Positions 11,455 to 22,900 of a stretch of 64,000 nucleotides of DNA are shown one piece after another. How positions within the stretch are numbered: position 1 is the first letter of the stretch; each line of letters opens with the position of its first letter. The translations under genes and the position numbers were made by a program. This DNA is from Hormiphora californensis (taxonomy: Eukaryota > Ctenophora > Tentaculata > Cydippida > Pleurobrachiidae): positions 4,756,792 to 4,820,791 of the forward strand of contig CM035351.1 in the NCBI GenBank assembly GCA_020137815.1, read 5' to 3'. The notes beneath the pieces are model-generated. The model saw only the letters and a program-made list of their open reading frames with translations, had not been told where the DNA came from and did no database searches.

Positions 11455-13104
11455 ATGACTGCAGCGGGGGGTTTAACAAAAGCCGAGGAACACTTCATCT
11501 CCTTCGCCAAGAGGCTAGCACACAATGACAAGAAGGTCCGATCTACGTCCTTTAAGAAACTCCGAAAGTGGCTGGTCACCAGATGTAAGGAGGTGAAATT
11601 GGAACACAAGGAATGGCTGACGACCTGGAAGGGGCTATATTTCTCAATGTGGTACAGTGACAAACCCCTGCTACAGGAGGCCCTAGCCGCTGACATTGCT
11701 TCTGTTATGGCGCTTCTCCCGGCCCCCCGGGACGCTATGGGGTTCCTAGCCGGGTTCTGTGATACCCTGGGGAGAGAGTGGCACACCATAGACAGATTGA
11801 GACTGGACAAATATTACATGTTTCTGAAGACCATGTTAAAGAGTGTTTTTGGGTTTTGTACCACGGAGGACCTGGCCCAAGATGCTGCCGCTGTTCTGGA
11901 TAAATACATCATCAACAGTACCACATGCCCAGATTCCATTGCGGTGTACATTGCTGAACACATGTATACTATACACAGTGAGATACCCAATGAGGACCTC
12001 ATTTGTGGGCTCCTTGCCAGCTTTTCAACTCTCCTATCCTCAACAAGGAAGAGGGACTTGTCCAGGGTGTTACAAGATAACGTGTTTAAACCAATTGTTA
12101 AGGTAGAGGTTGTCGGACCTTTCGGGAGTTTGGTGACGCATCTGAAACAGCTGGCTGTCCAGCAGGAGATATTGACACGAAACAGGAAGGTGTTGTACCG
12201 ACTTATCCAGCAGATACCCAACGTTGAGTTGGAGGAGGATGGTAATGGGGAGGAGGAGGAGAAGGAGACCAATGGAAGCGAGGAAGTGGAAATGGCTGAG
12301 GGAGAGGAGGAGGAGCTAGAGGAGGAGGAGGTAATGGAGGGGGAGGAGGAGGATGGTGGCGCTGAGGAGGTGTCTGAAACTGAAGAAGTGGCTGAAACTG
12401 AGGAGACAGAGGAGGTGGCTGAAGAATCGGCCGAGGAAGTGGAAGAAGAAGCGGCTGAAGAGGTGGCTGAAGAAACAGCTGAAGAAGCGGCTGAAGAAGT
12501 GGCTGAAGAAGTGGCTGAAGAAACAGCTGAAGAAACAGCTGAAGAAACAGCTGAAGAAGCGGCTCAAGAAGTGGCTGAGAATCAGAAAGAAGAAGATGTG
12601 GTAATGGAAGAGGAACAAGGGGAGAAAACAGTTCCTGAGGAGGGGGCTGAGAAGGAGACTGAACAATTATCAGAATCGCCTGTAGAGGAGGTGTCAAAAC
12701 CAGAAACTACACCAGAAGATACTGCCGAACCAGTTGAAACCACTGAGCCAGAAACGACTCCCGCTGAAGAGGAGGGTGTATCACCTGGTACAACGATAAA
12801 AATAGTCAACACGAGTAGCAGGAAGAGGCGGAAAAAGTCGACTGTTGTTATTGATGGTACCCCTACTGCACCCGCTACACCTATCATGACAGACAGCCCT
12901 ATCTCGACTCGGGCTGGCCGGGAGAAGAAAAAAGTTAGGTTATCCATGGAGAATAACCAGACTTTCTTTTTCAAGAAAAACTCTACTCTCGATAGCCCTA
13001 AACCTTTTGATGGCTCCAAAACCCCCACTCGCAGTGCCCTGAAACTCTCCCCAGCCATCACCAGATCTCAATCTCGGAGAAAGAAAACGCAGAAGAGAAC
13101 GTAG
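11455..13104 (+). CDS. RRP1: Ribosomal RNA processing protein 1 (NOP52 family)
   Basis: A single open exon of 549 residues starting at GCCATCATGAC, a good Kozak context, 260 bases after POLE2. Residues 10-225 form the Nop52 domain: EEHFISFAKRLAHNDKKVR, LRKWLVTRCK, LTTWKGLYFSMWYSDKPL, FCDTLGREWHTIDRLRLDKY and LLASFSTLLSS are all recognisable. In yeast Rrp1 and human RRP1/NOP52, this nucleolar protein acts in late 60S pre-rRNA processing. Residues 255-440 are a Glu/Ala/Val-rich acidic repeat (units such as AEEVAEETAEE), and the last 100 residues are basic, with RKRRKKS and RSQSRRKKTQKRT as likely nuclear/nucleolar signals. Vertebrate RRP1 genes have many introns, so an intronless copy here is either lineage intron loss or a retrocopy. 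Open frames opposite the acidic repeat are compositional shadows. Confidence 0.9.
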   Translation: MTAAGGLTKAEEHFISFAKRLAHNDKKVRSTSFKKLRKWLVTRCKEVKLEHKEWLTTWKGLYFSMWYSDKPLLQEALAADIASVMALLPAPRDAMGFLAGFCDTLGREWHTIDRLRLDKYYMFLKTMLKSVFGFCTTEDLAQDAAAVLDKYIINSTTCPDSIAVYIAEHMYTIHSEIPNEDLICGLLASFSTLLSSTRKRDLSRVLQDNVFKPIVKVEVVGPFGSLVTHLKQLAVQQEILTRNRKVLYRLIQQIPNVELEEDGNGEEEEKETNGSEEVEMAEGEEEELEEEEVMEGEEEDGGAEEVSETEEVAETEETEEVAEESAEEVEEEAAEEVAEETAEEAAEEVAEEVAEETAEETAEETAEEAAQEVAENQKEEDVVMEEEQGEKTVPEEGAEKETEQLSESPVEEVSKPETTPEDTAEPVETTEPETTPAEEEGVSPGTTIKIVNTSSRKRRKKSTVVIDGTPTAPATPIMTDSPISTRAGREKKKVRLSMENNQTFFFKKNSTLDSPKPFDGSKTPTRSALKLSPAITRSQSRRKKTQKRT

Positions 13105-14090
13105 TTATTGGGACTCATTTTTAAAGCAATTTTATTTACTAGGGTTATTTTTTGATGCCGAACCACCGATGCAGACAAAAGTCGAACATTTAAATCTGGT
13201 CACGATGATTTATTGGTTTGGAATCGTATCAGTACTAATTTATTCCCTTTTATTAACCCAATGCGTATCAGTTAGTTGTTAATCCCAACTCTACAAAAAC
13301 CACGTCTTCAGCAGCTCCAATCCCGCCCAGTTTTGTTGCGGGACAAAATAGCAATATTACCACCGCAACTAGCACACATTGGTGTTGGATTGTAATGGTT
13401 GTGGCGCGAGTGAACGGGTATTGAGCCGCGCACCAAACATGAATCTCCCGTCACGGAATTGAACGAAGGTGTGGTCATATAATTGATCAATTAAGGCGTA
13501 ATTACTACTTTGGTCGTCCAACTTCACACAACACTGGTTCAGTGGTTTGGTATAAACTGTTCGGGTCATTCTGTATTCAGACTGGGTTGCCTGGCTCCGG
13601 AACACGGAAGGGCGCGACGTGCCAAACAGGCTGTGTCACTCAGGTTCATAGCGAATTGAAAAGTCAGGTTTTCATAGACTTCGAAACACATTAAACTGTA
13701 TCAAACACAGACACACCTATCATTGTCGTGCTGTGAACCTCGTATTACATTACAACACAAACAATCCAAAATACAGTAGTACACCTGCCCTTACAGTACA
13801 TTACATTTCAAGTTCTCTCTCACAGACAAAAAGACAGATATAAAGAGACCAAACTGTCCTATTGTCACATGTAGTCAGGAATTAAATAATCTCACTAACA
13901 ACCAAGACCTGCCGATCCTCCTATTACAATTATATCTAGATAACACAACATAATCAGAACCCACATATATAATTCTCACTGTCTTCCTCTCTTTCTCTCT
14001 TGGGGGCGATATCAGTCCCCAGCAGATGACAATCCGTACACACCCACCCCGGGCATATTTGTATCTCTACTCTCTCTCTCTCTCTCTCTC
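13105..14090. other. Convergent intergenic region between RRP1 and OSBP
   Basis: This contains the 3' UTRs of two converging genes. A run of CT dinucleotides at 14068-14092 directly abuts the OSBP stop codon on the opposite strand. No coding region or obvious transposon is seen. Confidence 0.5.
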
Positions 14091-16763
14091 TCAAGTCTGT
14101 TGCTCAGAAGGAGAGGTGGGTGAAGTTGCGAGGGATTCGGGTGAGGGGTCTTCGTATATCGTAGGACACCTCTCCCAATCTTGGCTGTCCTTGCACCTCC
14201 AGTATTCATCCGTAAACCGCCATATCTCCTCTCCGGTCACTTCGCATGTTCGCTTTTCAAACCACTTTGGTACGTATTTCGCTGAAGGGAAGGTGTTAGT
14301 TAGTGTTACTGGGATGAACTTTAGGTGTTATACTTGGTGTTACTCAACAAGGTGCCAGTGGTAGTGAAGGTGTTACTTGGGGTCCGGGTAGGTGATATTA
14401 TTATTATTAATAAAATGATAGATTTTGTTGAGTAGATCAAATTGAAACCATGATGCTGTACTATAGCACACATGGCCATCACCACCTCCACTACTGTTAC
14501 CCAGGAACCGACCGAAACAAGTAAACAACCAATCAGAACTCGTCATTTAGGTCACGTGACTGGTTATCTGCCAATCAGGGACCAGTATTTCCTGATTCGG
14601 TCGGTTCCTGCTGTTACCTGATGGACCCTCCGCGGCAATGCGGGCTTCCCTTGCCCGTCTTCTAGTCCTCTGTCCCTCCTCTAGTTTCACTTTCATTAAG
14701 TTAGCATCCGGGTAATTCTGGTTCTCCATTAGCCTCTGTAGAAGGAGAGAGGGGTTTTAGCAACCATGGTAACAGCATCTTTGTTACCCCTAGCAACCAC
14801 AAGACACTCTAAACACTATACCTGATCAGGCCTGTTCCGGGAGTCACTGGGAGCAACTCCCTCCTCTGGCTCATTGAGATGGCACGCCAGGCTGGTAAAA
14901 TGATAAATCTTCTCACTTTCCGGCAGGGTGGGATTCTTTAACCAGATCTGCCTGAAATCCTTTCCTTTCAGATCGTTAGGATCACTGGTAGTTGACATCC
15001 CAAACGACATGCTGTTATCCCACGTCCCATCCAGGATGAACCGGGGCTTGCCACTAGGATCAAAAACCCCACCGGTAACCCGCCGGGGCGTGTCCCGGGA
15101 GAAGTAGGAGTAGGGATGGAATTTAACCCGGGAGTTGGCCCCCGTGCTGTGTTCCTTTACCACTATGTCCCCACTTTGGTCAACCCAGAGCTTCCCAACA
15201 ATAATATTGTGCACTGTTGTACACACCTGAGAGGGAGGGAAGGGAGTAATTATGGGTGTGTGTGTACTTAGAGAGTGTAGTTTGAAAATGAGGCACGGAA
15301 ATCTCCCTCAAATCTCAATAGTGTGTACTAGTAGGCCCGTTCGCCCTACGGGCGAATTTCGGGGAAATGGTAGCTAGATTATCCATTAGGGAACGCTGAC
15401 ATCACCTGCACCATCCGTTCCTAGCCTATCTCTCATTTTCTTCCTACTCATGTTGTTGTACGCTCTGGGCTTCCTGACAGTGACAATTTCAAGGTCCGAA
15501 TTTAAGAGATCAATGTCATGGAGGTGCAGTGCTGTTCCAGAAACTCATCACGTGAAAACTTGGCCGCTATGTAGCCGATTAGGAGACTTCTATATTCGAC
15601 TGGAGAAATCACCCTTGGGCCGCCCAAGGGTGATTACTCTAGTTGGGCGACGTTGGGTAAAGCTATCCGTAGTCGTTGATTGGCTCGCTTGAACACGTTG
15701 GCGTAATCTGTCATATTCTCTAGCCTGCTCTCTGACAGCAGCAGATCTTCTGGGTCCATATAACCGTTGCCGAATAGCGCTTGGGGTGGAAGAGCTAGAC
15801 ATCAGGATTCAGGACAGAAGTAAAAGAATGCACGTGCAGAATTGAATTCCCCCTTGGTACCCAACTGCAACCGGGAGAGAGATCTCCAGGTCCCTCTTAT
15901 AATTGCACGTGCAAGTGTTGTTGCTAGGTGACATGTGTCACACAATTTGCTTAGTAAGTAGTATGATTACATAAACATATCTCTGTGACACAGGGATATG
16001 TATTACACACAGAGTCCCCCCCCCCCGCCTGAAAATACGCCCACCGTTCTAAATTGTCTAAAGTTTGTACCCGACCCTTCTTCAATTCTCTCAAAGATAA
16101 AAAATAAGATTCGAGTGCTTTACAATTTCCTCACCTTATTCCAGGTAAAATGATGTCCAGTTTTCTTGTTGATAAAGTGGGAGGTTCCAATGGGGAACAC
16201 CTGGAGGTACTTGCCCCGGAATTTAGAGGTCATGGAGAAGTCTTGGTAGTAGGTCCATTTCTCGTGTTCCACATGGAGGGCTGACACGGGCGGGTGATGG
16301 GATACCTGGAAGGGAGGGGCTGTTATAGGGGAGGTGGTACAATGTGAGAGAGGGCAGGTGGATAAAACTGTATGTAGAGATAGTGAGACAATACATGGTA
16401 ACCATGGCAATATGGTCACCATGGCAATATGGTCACCATGGCGAATGAGTGTTAAATAACAAGAAAAGATAGGATGGATAAGTTTCGCTTTATCAAACCT
16501 GTTCTGCAATACTCTTCCACCCGAAATCATCTGTTCTGTCGCACTCGAATGTTTCCCCTAGTAGCGGGTTGAATGGTTTACTGGTCCGGCAGCTGGTGGT
16601 AGCATAGCTAGAGACCGCCACTGCGGATATGTAGCACAATGCCTCCTCAATAGAGCCAGCATCTGCTGCACTGGTTAGAAGGTGAGCATATTCCATGTCT
16701 TCTGTTAGTCGCTGTAGGAACGATAAGGGCTCGTTGAAATTCACCTGGAGGGATAGAGGAGGG

Positions 16764-16862
<99 letters not shown>

Positions 16863-16915
16863 AGATACGAGAGCGCAGCGATAGCACGGATCTATCTCTC
16901 TATCCTTCTCTCTCC

Positions 16916-16968
<53 letters not shown>

Positions 16969-19900
16969 GTCTCTCTCTCTCTCTCCCTCTCTCTCTCTCT
17001 CTCCTCTCTCTCCTCTCTCGCTGTCTCTATCGCTCTCTCGCTATCCTCTCGTTCTTTCCATCTTTCTCGATGTTTACATAACGTAGGCATAGGGTAGGAG
17101 GGGGTAATTCGGGTCACCTTTTTGATTAAAGTGGTATTCCCTTGGTTGTGGCAGAATGTCTGCACATAAAATCTATTCAATTTATCCAATGTGACACTTG
17201 TTAAGATATTTGGACTGTTGAAGTTTTCAAATCCAACCTTTTTCACACATAATAAAGCCCACGAAATCGTTAGTTTGCGTATTGTTGGTAATTCGGGTCA
17301 GTGGCTAAATCGGGCCACGCGCGTATTCAGCCAATCACAGCCCTCGCAAACAAACACGTGACCAAATGACCCGAATTACCAACACAGCGTGTTGCCGCTG
17401 AAATCATGTGGTTAATTCGGGTCACGTGTTTGTAATTCGGGCCAGCTGTTGGTTGGCTGATGGTTGGCTGTTGGTTGGCTGTCAGAGCGTGTGTATCTAA
17501 TCATTCCTTATATGGGAGGCACGTGCTACCCATATACGACTTGAGAGGGGCTGTTACTAAGACAACACTGCATATTTGCAGTGCTGTGTGTACATTTGCT
17601 TTGTAGATTTCGTTGTTCTAGAACTGCTGCTCTAGAGGCCCCTAGAGGCCCCTAAAGGACCCTAGAGGCCCCTAAAAGCCCCTAGAGGACCCTAGAGGCC
17701 CCTAAAAGCCCCTAGAAGCCCCTAGAGGCCCCCTAGAGGCCCCTAGAGGCCCCAAATCGAGAAGAAAACATAAAATATGGGGCCAGAAATCACTCAAACT
17801 TGCTGATTTATCGCAAAAATAAGGTGACCCGACATAGCCGCTTTGCCTGTGACCCGAATTACAAACATGACCCGAATTACCAACTGACCCGAATTATCCC
17901 CTCCTACCTAGTGATAAAAGCGAAGGAAGTGAAAACAAAAAGGAGAGTTCGAGGAGAATTTGAAAAGTTTCATGATTCCCTTTACTTGCAAGTTTCCCTT
18001 AGCCTTATTTCCCTGCCCGGGTGAATGCCGAAGGCATTCACCCGGATGCCTTTTTACTTTGTAAAAAGGCATAGCAGGGTTAGAATTCGAAAACGACATT
18101 TTGGTATACTAACTAATCGGTAGAGGGACCATTTTGGTCACACTTGTGGCGCGCACGATCTGACACTTGCGGAGTAAAATGCGCGCGCGCAAACAATTGA
18201 AATTTTATGAGGGGCGTGCGGCTATAAACTGTAACACGCGGCAAAATTTGTTTTATATCGGCTGCGCGTTTTCATTGGGGAAAAATTTTCAATTTCTCCA
18301 TTTTCCGAAAAATTGAAAAATCTGCGTTTTGTTCAAAAATTCGAAAAACACAAATCCCCATTTTGCGGACAGCTTACTCGTTGGGCGAGTTGAATGGCAA
18401 ATCGAAGAGGGCAGGGAAACGTAGCATTATGGATACATAATGCAAATAATTCTTGTTTTATATTCAAGCAATTGATGCACTTTTTGGGTCTATAATTGTT
18501 TATCTTTTTGCTCGTTTTCCAAATCATTTTTCCTTTAGGCACACCATGGCTGCTACTACAAAATTCAAATTGGACATACTTCCATCATGGATCGAAAGTG
18601 ACAATTATGCTTCCCATATCTTTCAAGGGTTCTGTTGGACTATTTATTATTATAAAGAAGACAAAGATATTCTTGCAATGATTGCATGTGCTCCGGTTGA
18701 GTCCACAAAGGAATGGAACTGCATAGCATCTTTTACCCTGACTAACATTACCACTGGAACTAATAAAACATTTGAAAGTAAGATTCCACTTGAACGTGAA
18801 GATTATTTCCTTTGGGGTCCTTGGAAGTTTGCAGAGCTAACCCGAGTCGATTTATCGACTCGGGTCGGGACACCTTATAAGGTGACGCTTGAAGCTACAA
18901 TCACGGTAAAGGAAAGCTACATTGGACCACCCATAGTAACTAAAGCTAGATCTAACCACGTGATTTTTCATCGTATGGCGAAAGATTTTTTCGAGGAATC
19001 AAGGGTGCAGAGCACTGCTCATCAAGAGATTAACTCGATTTGGACCACAGACAGTGAAAAAACTGACAATTGCCTAACGTTCGCAATAACAAAACACAAT
19101 TTAGATGGCAAACTAGAGTCAAATTTTCCAAGTGGAGCGGTTATAATCACCATACGAGGACCAAATTCAGTTGAAACAAAAACAGGAAACGTGGGGCAAA
19201 ATATTGTGTTTGAGACGGCAATATGCGAACAATCGGTAGTCACGTTTTTGATACACGATCAACCATTATCATGCGAGGCAGCGGTTTCAAAAGGATTCGA
19301 TTTCGGAATAGAGAAGCTATCCCATCCTGCTCATGGGAACGCTATATTTAAACTACAAGACGAAACTAAAATGCCCCTTAACTCCATGGTTCTAGCATAC
19401 AATTCTCCAGTTCTGATGGATTTGATTGAAAAGGAGGGGGAGCTAGAGCATGATGTGTCAGACTTCGAGCCAGAGTCGGTTAGAATCTTTGCTGATGCCT
19501 GTTACACAGGGAATCTGGAAATGTTACCGGATACCACTGAGTTCAAAGTTTTAAGCGATTTTGTGAAAATGGTAAATGTGTTCAAAGTTGATTGGGCAAA
19601 AGATGGATGTTTAGAGTTCTATAAGAGAAACCTCCCCATACCATGTGATGACGTCGATACCTATTGGAACTACGCTATTCTAGCACTAGACTCAGCGGTC
19701 AAGTACTCAGACAGACGTCTGCTGGACTACCTTCTTTCTAGTATCCCGGAAACCAAAACGAAGTTACAGATCCGTATCTCTCGGCTGTTCGTAGAAACAA
19801 CGAAGCGATCCCAATTGGATCTAGTGATGGTGATGGTAGTTGAGTTCGACCTCGCTAATGAGTTCATGCAGCAAGCTCTCTCAATGTTGATGATCAAGCA

Positions 19901-22900
19901 TCAAATCCCGCTTCTCGACTACTGGCTGGAAAACTTCAATTTTTCATTCTGTACGGAAGAAACTTTATCTGTGTTGGCAGAGGCCGTTGAGTTAAACACC
20001 GATGCCGAAATTAGTTGTAAATTGATGGCAAATATAGAACAGGAGAGTAAAGTAGAAACAACTCGCGAAGCAGAGGAGGGTGACACAGAGGAGGGTGACA
20101 CAGAAGAGAGTGACCCAGAGGAAAATGACTTAGAGGAAGGTAACTTGGACGAAGGTGACTTGGAGGAAGGTGACTTAGAGGAAGGTGACTTAGAAGAGGG
20201 TGGAGCAGAAGAAGGTGGATCAGAGGAAGGTGGAGCAGAGGAGGGTGGAGCAGAGGAGGGTGGAGCAGAGGAGGGTGGAGCAGAGGAGGGTGGAGCAGAG
20301 GAGGGTGGAGCAGAGGAAGGTGGAGCAGAGGAGGGTGGAGCAGAGGAGGGTGGAGCAGAGGAAGGTGACTTAGAGGAAGGTGGAGCAGAGGAGGGTGGAG
20401 CAGAGGAAGGTGACTTAGAGGAAGGTGGAGCAGAGGAGGGTGGAGCAGAGGAGGGTGGAGCAGAGGAGGGTGGAGCAGAGGAGGGTGGAGCAGTGGAAGG
20501 TGACTTAGAGGAGGGTGGAGCAGAAGAAGGTGGAGCAGAGGAGGGTGGAGCAGAGGTCAGCGAAGAAGCAGACATCGAGGATGGAACTCTAGCAACTGTG
20601 GCAAGGAATCATTGGAGGATGATAGTGAGCTCGAATTGGCCCTGTTCTAACAGGAGACCCTTCTGTCGAAGGAAGAGAGAACTTTGGACAACTGAGGAAG
20701 CAGAAAAGAGGGACTCAGAGGTTTCCAAATGAAAGTGAGGGAAAGTGAGGTGAGACTCTGAACTTGTGAATGTTTTTGATTCCTAATGTTATAGATGTTT
20801 TGTGGAAACACTTGTATCCCAATAAAGTTAGAAAATGTGTTTGAATTTGAAACGGATACCCAGGGAAAATACTTGGTAGTTACTTCTGTCTTCTACGTTG
20901 CAGGTACGCTAAAACGTGTCCTACTACTGCACAGGCCAAGGGAAGCTACTTGGTAGCGAAATACACCTGTGCTACCATAGAAACTAAACTTGTATAACGG
21001 GTTCATGGCCATTACTTGATACAATACACCCACTTACCGGCATGGGGATCTTGCTAAGTTCCTTCCCAATACAATTCTTCATGATATTCCACAGGTTCGC
21101 CTTGTCATTTGGCTTGTCTGGAATGCGCATCCTCCGCTTCCTTGAACCCTGTGGATAGAGACGGGTATAACAGAGAGGGGTATAACAGAGAGGGTATAAT
21201 AGAGAGGGTAGATCGAGAGAGGGTTATTTATAAAAGAGTAATGTAACCACATGTAGAGGAGATTGTCCCTACTAATACGAAATGACTCATACCTTGGCTG
21301 GTGGAGCTGCAGTGTCAAGTTCTGCAGTGCTCTGTTGAACTACTGCTGTAGTGCCCTCCTGGCAGGCAGTGTTGCTGTTGCTTTGGTCAATTGCATCATA
21401 GAAATCATCATCCTCCTCGTCGCTGTCAAATATCCCAACAACGCCTTCACCGGGGGGCCTATCTGGGGGGGGGGGCGGGGCGGGCGTTAGAGGAGTGGGG
21501 GCCTATCTGAGGGGGGGGGGCGGGCGTTACTCGTTAGAGAGGGGGGATATCCCAACAACGCCTTCACCGGGGGGCCTATCTGGGGGGGGGGGGGGCGTTA
21601 CTCGTTAGAGAGGGGGGATATCCCAACAACGCCTTCACCGGGTGGCCTATCTAAGGAGGGAGGGATATCCCAACAATGCCTTCACCGGGGGGCCTATCTG
21701 AGGGGGGAGGTAGCCGTTAGAGGGGAATACAACAACCGGAGACTGGAGAGGGGGGTTAACAAGTGACATATAATAGGACTTAACACCATCAGGGCACCAT
21801 CACTATACCAACCTGCTGTTTCGTTGTCTGTCAGGTTCCTCTTGCTCTTGTTCATTGCCTTCTCCAGTGACATGTGCTGGCGTGCCAGACTCTCCACTGT
21901 CTCCTCGAGTCTCTCCCGTTGCTCCCGGGCCATCTGCCATTCCTTCTCGTGATGTGCTGCGTACGTGACAAACGTGCCGCAAGCCTGGGAAAACCACAAT
22001 GACTGGACGGGTTTCAGTATGGGAGCAGTTTAGGTATTTAAAAAGAGAATTACACAACTTTAATATCAAATTAACTTTGTTAATTAATAGTTTGTAGAGA
22101 TGGTATCTCCTTCCGGCTGGGCATTAATTAATTAACAATTAACAATATTTTTGACAGCCTCTAACCTTCATCATAGAGCTAGAAACGACCCGAAACTCAG
22201 CGGTCCGCTTGATGAGATTAGCAACTTGGGGATCCTTTACGAGACTCTTGAGCTTGGTGCTGTCTTCGATTTGGGATATGGCCTACACAGAGAGATAGTA
22301 GATGGATAAACAGAGAGATAAAAATGATAAAACAGAGAGAAAAAGATAGAATGAGTGAGAGATGGTTAACCGAGGCAATGTTACACACAGAATTTCCTTC
22401 CTCTAATACATGCATAGCAAACGACTAACACACACAGAGATATAAGGGAGTAAGAAGAGCAAAATTTTCCCCTGTCTCTCCTCTCTCTTCCTCATCCTCC
22501 TTCCTCTCTCTCTCTCTCTCTTCCTCTCTTCTTCTCCTCTCCTCTTCCCCTTCCTCTCTCTATATCAACCCCTCTTATCCCTTCTTGGATTTTGGAGTAG
22601 GAGGAGGGCCCCAAAAATCGTAGGACAGAGAAAAGGATGCTGGATGGGAGTGATTCCTCTTCGGGGATTGGGGGGGTTTTTAAAAAAAAAAAAACCTTTT
22701 TTAATTGGGAAAATTTTTTTAAAAAAATTTTTTCCCCCCCCCAAAAAATTTTTTTTTTTTTTTTTTTGAAGGGTTTTTTTGGGGGAAAAAAAAAAAATTT
22801 TTTTTTTTAAAAAAAAATTTTTAAAAAACCCCCCTTTTTTCCCTTTTTTTTTTGGGGGGGGGGGGGGTTTTTTTTTAAAAAAAAAAAAAAGGGTTAAAAA

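Noticed and set aside
12203-13061. Three long minus- or other-frame open frames opposite RRP1
   Set aside because: They are shadows of the Glu/Ala-rich repeat of RRP1; composition explains them and no splice signals support them.
14282-14617. OSBP intron as a true introner created by the MITE
   Set aside because: The intron is 336 bases and the MITE covers only 109; the acceptor lies outside the element, so the intron probably predates it.
19919-20575. 218-codon Ser/Pro frame opposite the MATH/BTB gene
   Set aside because: Exact complement of the EEGGA minisatellite.
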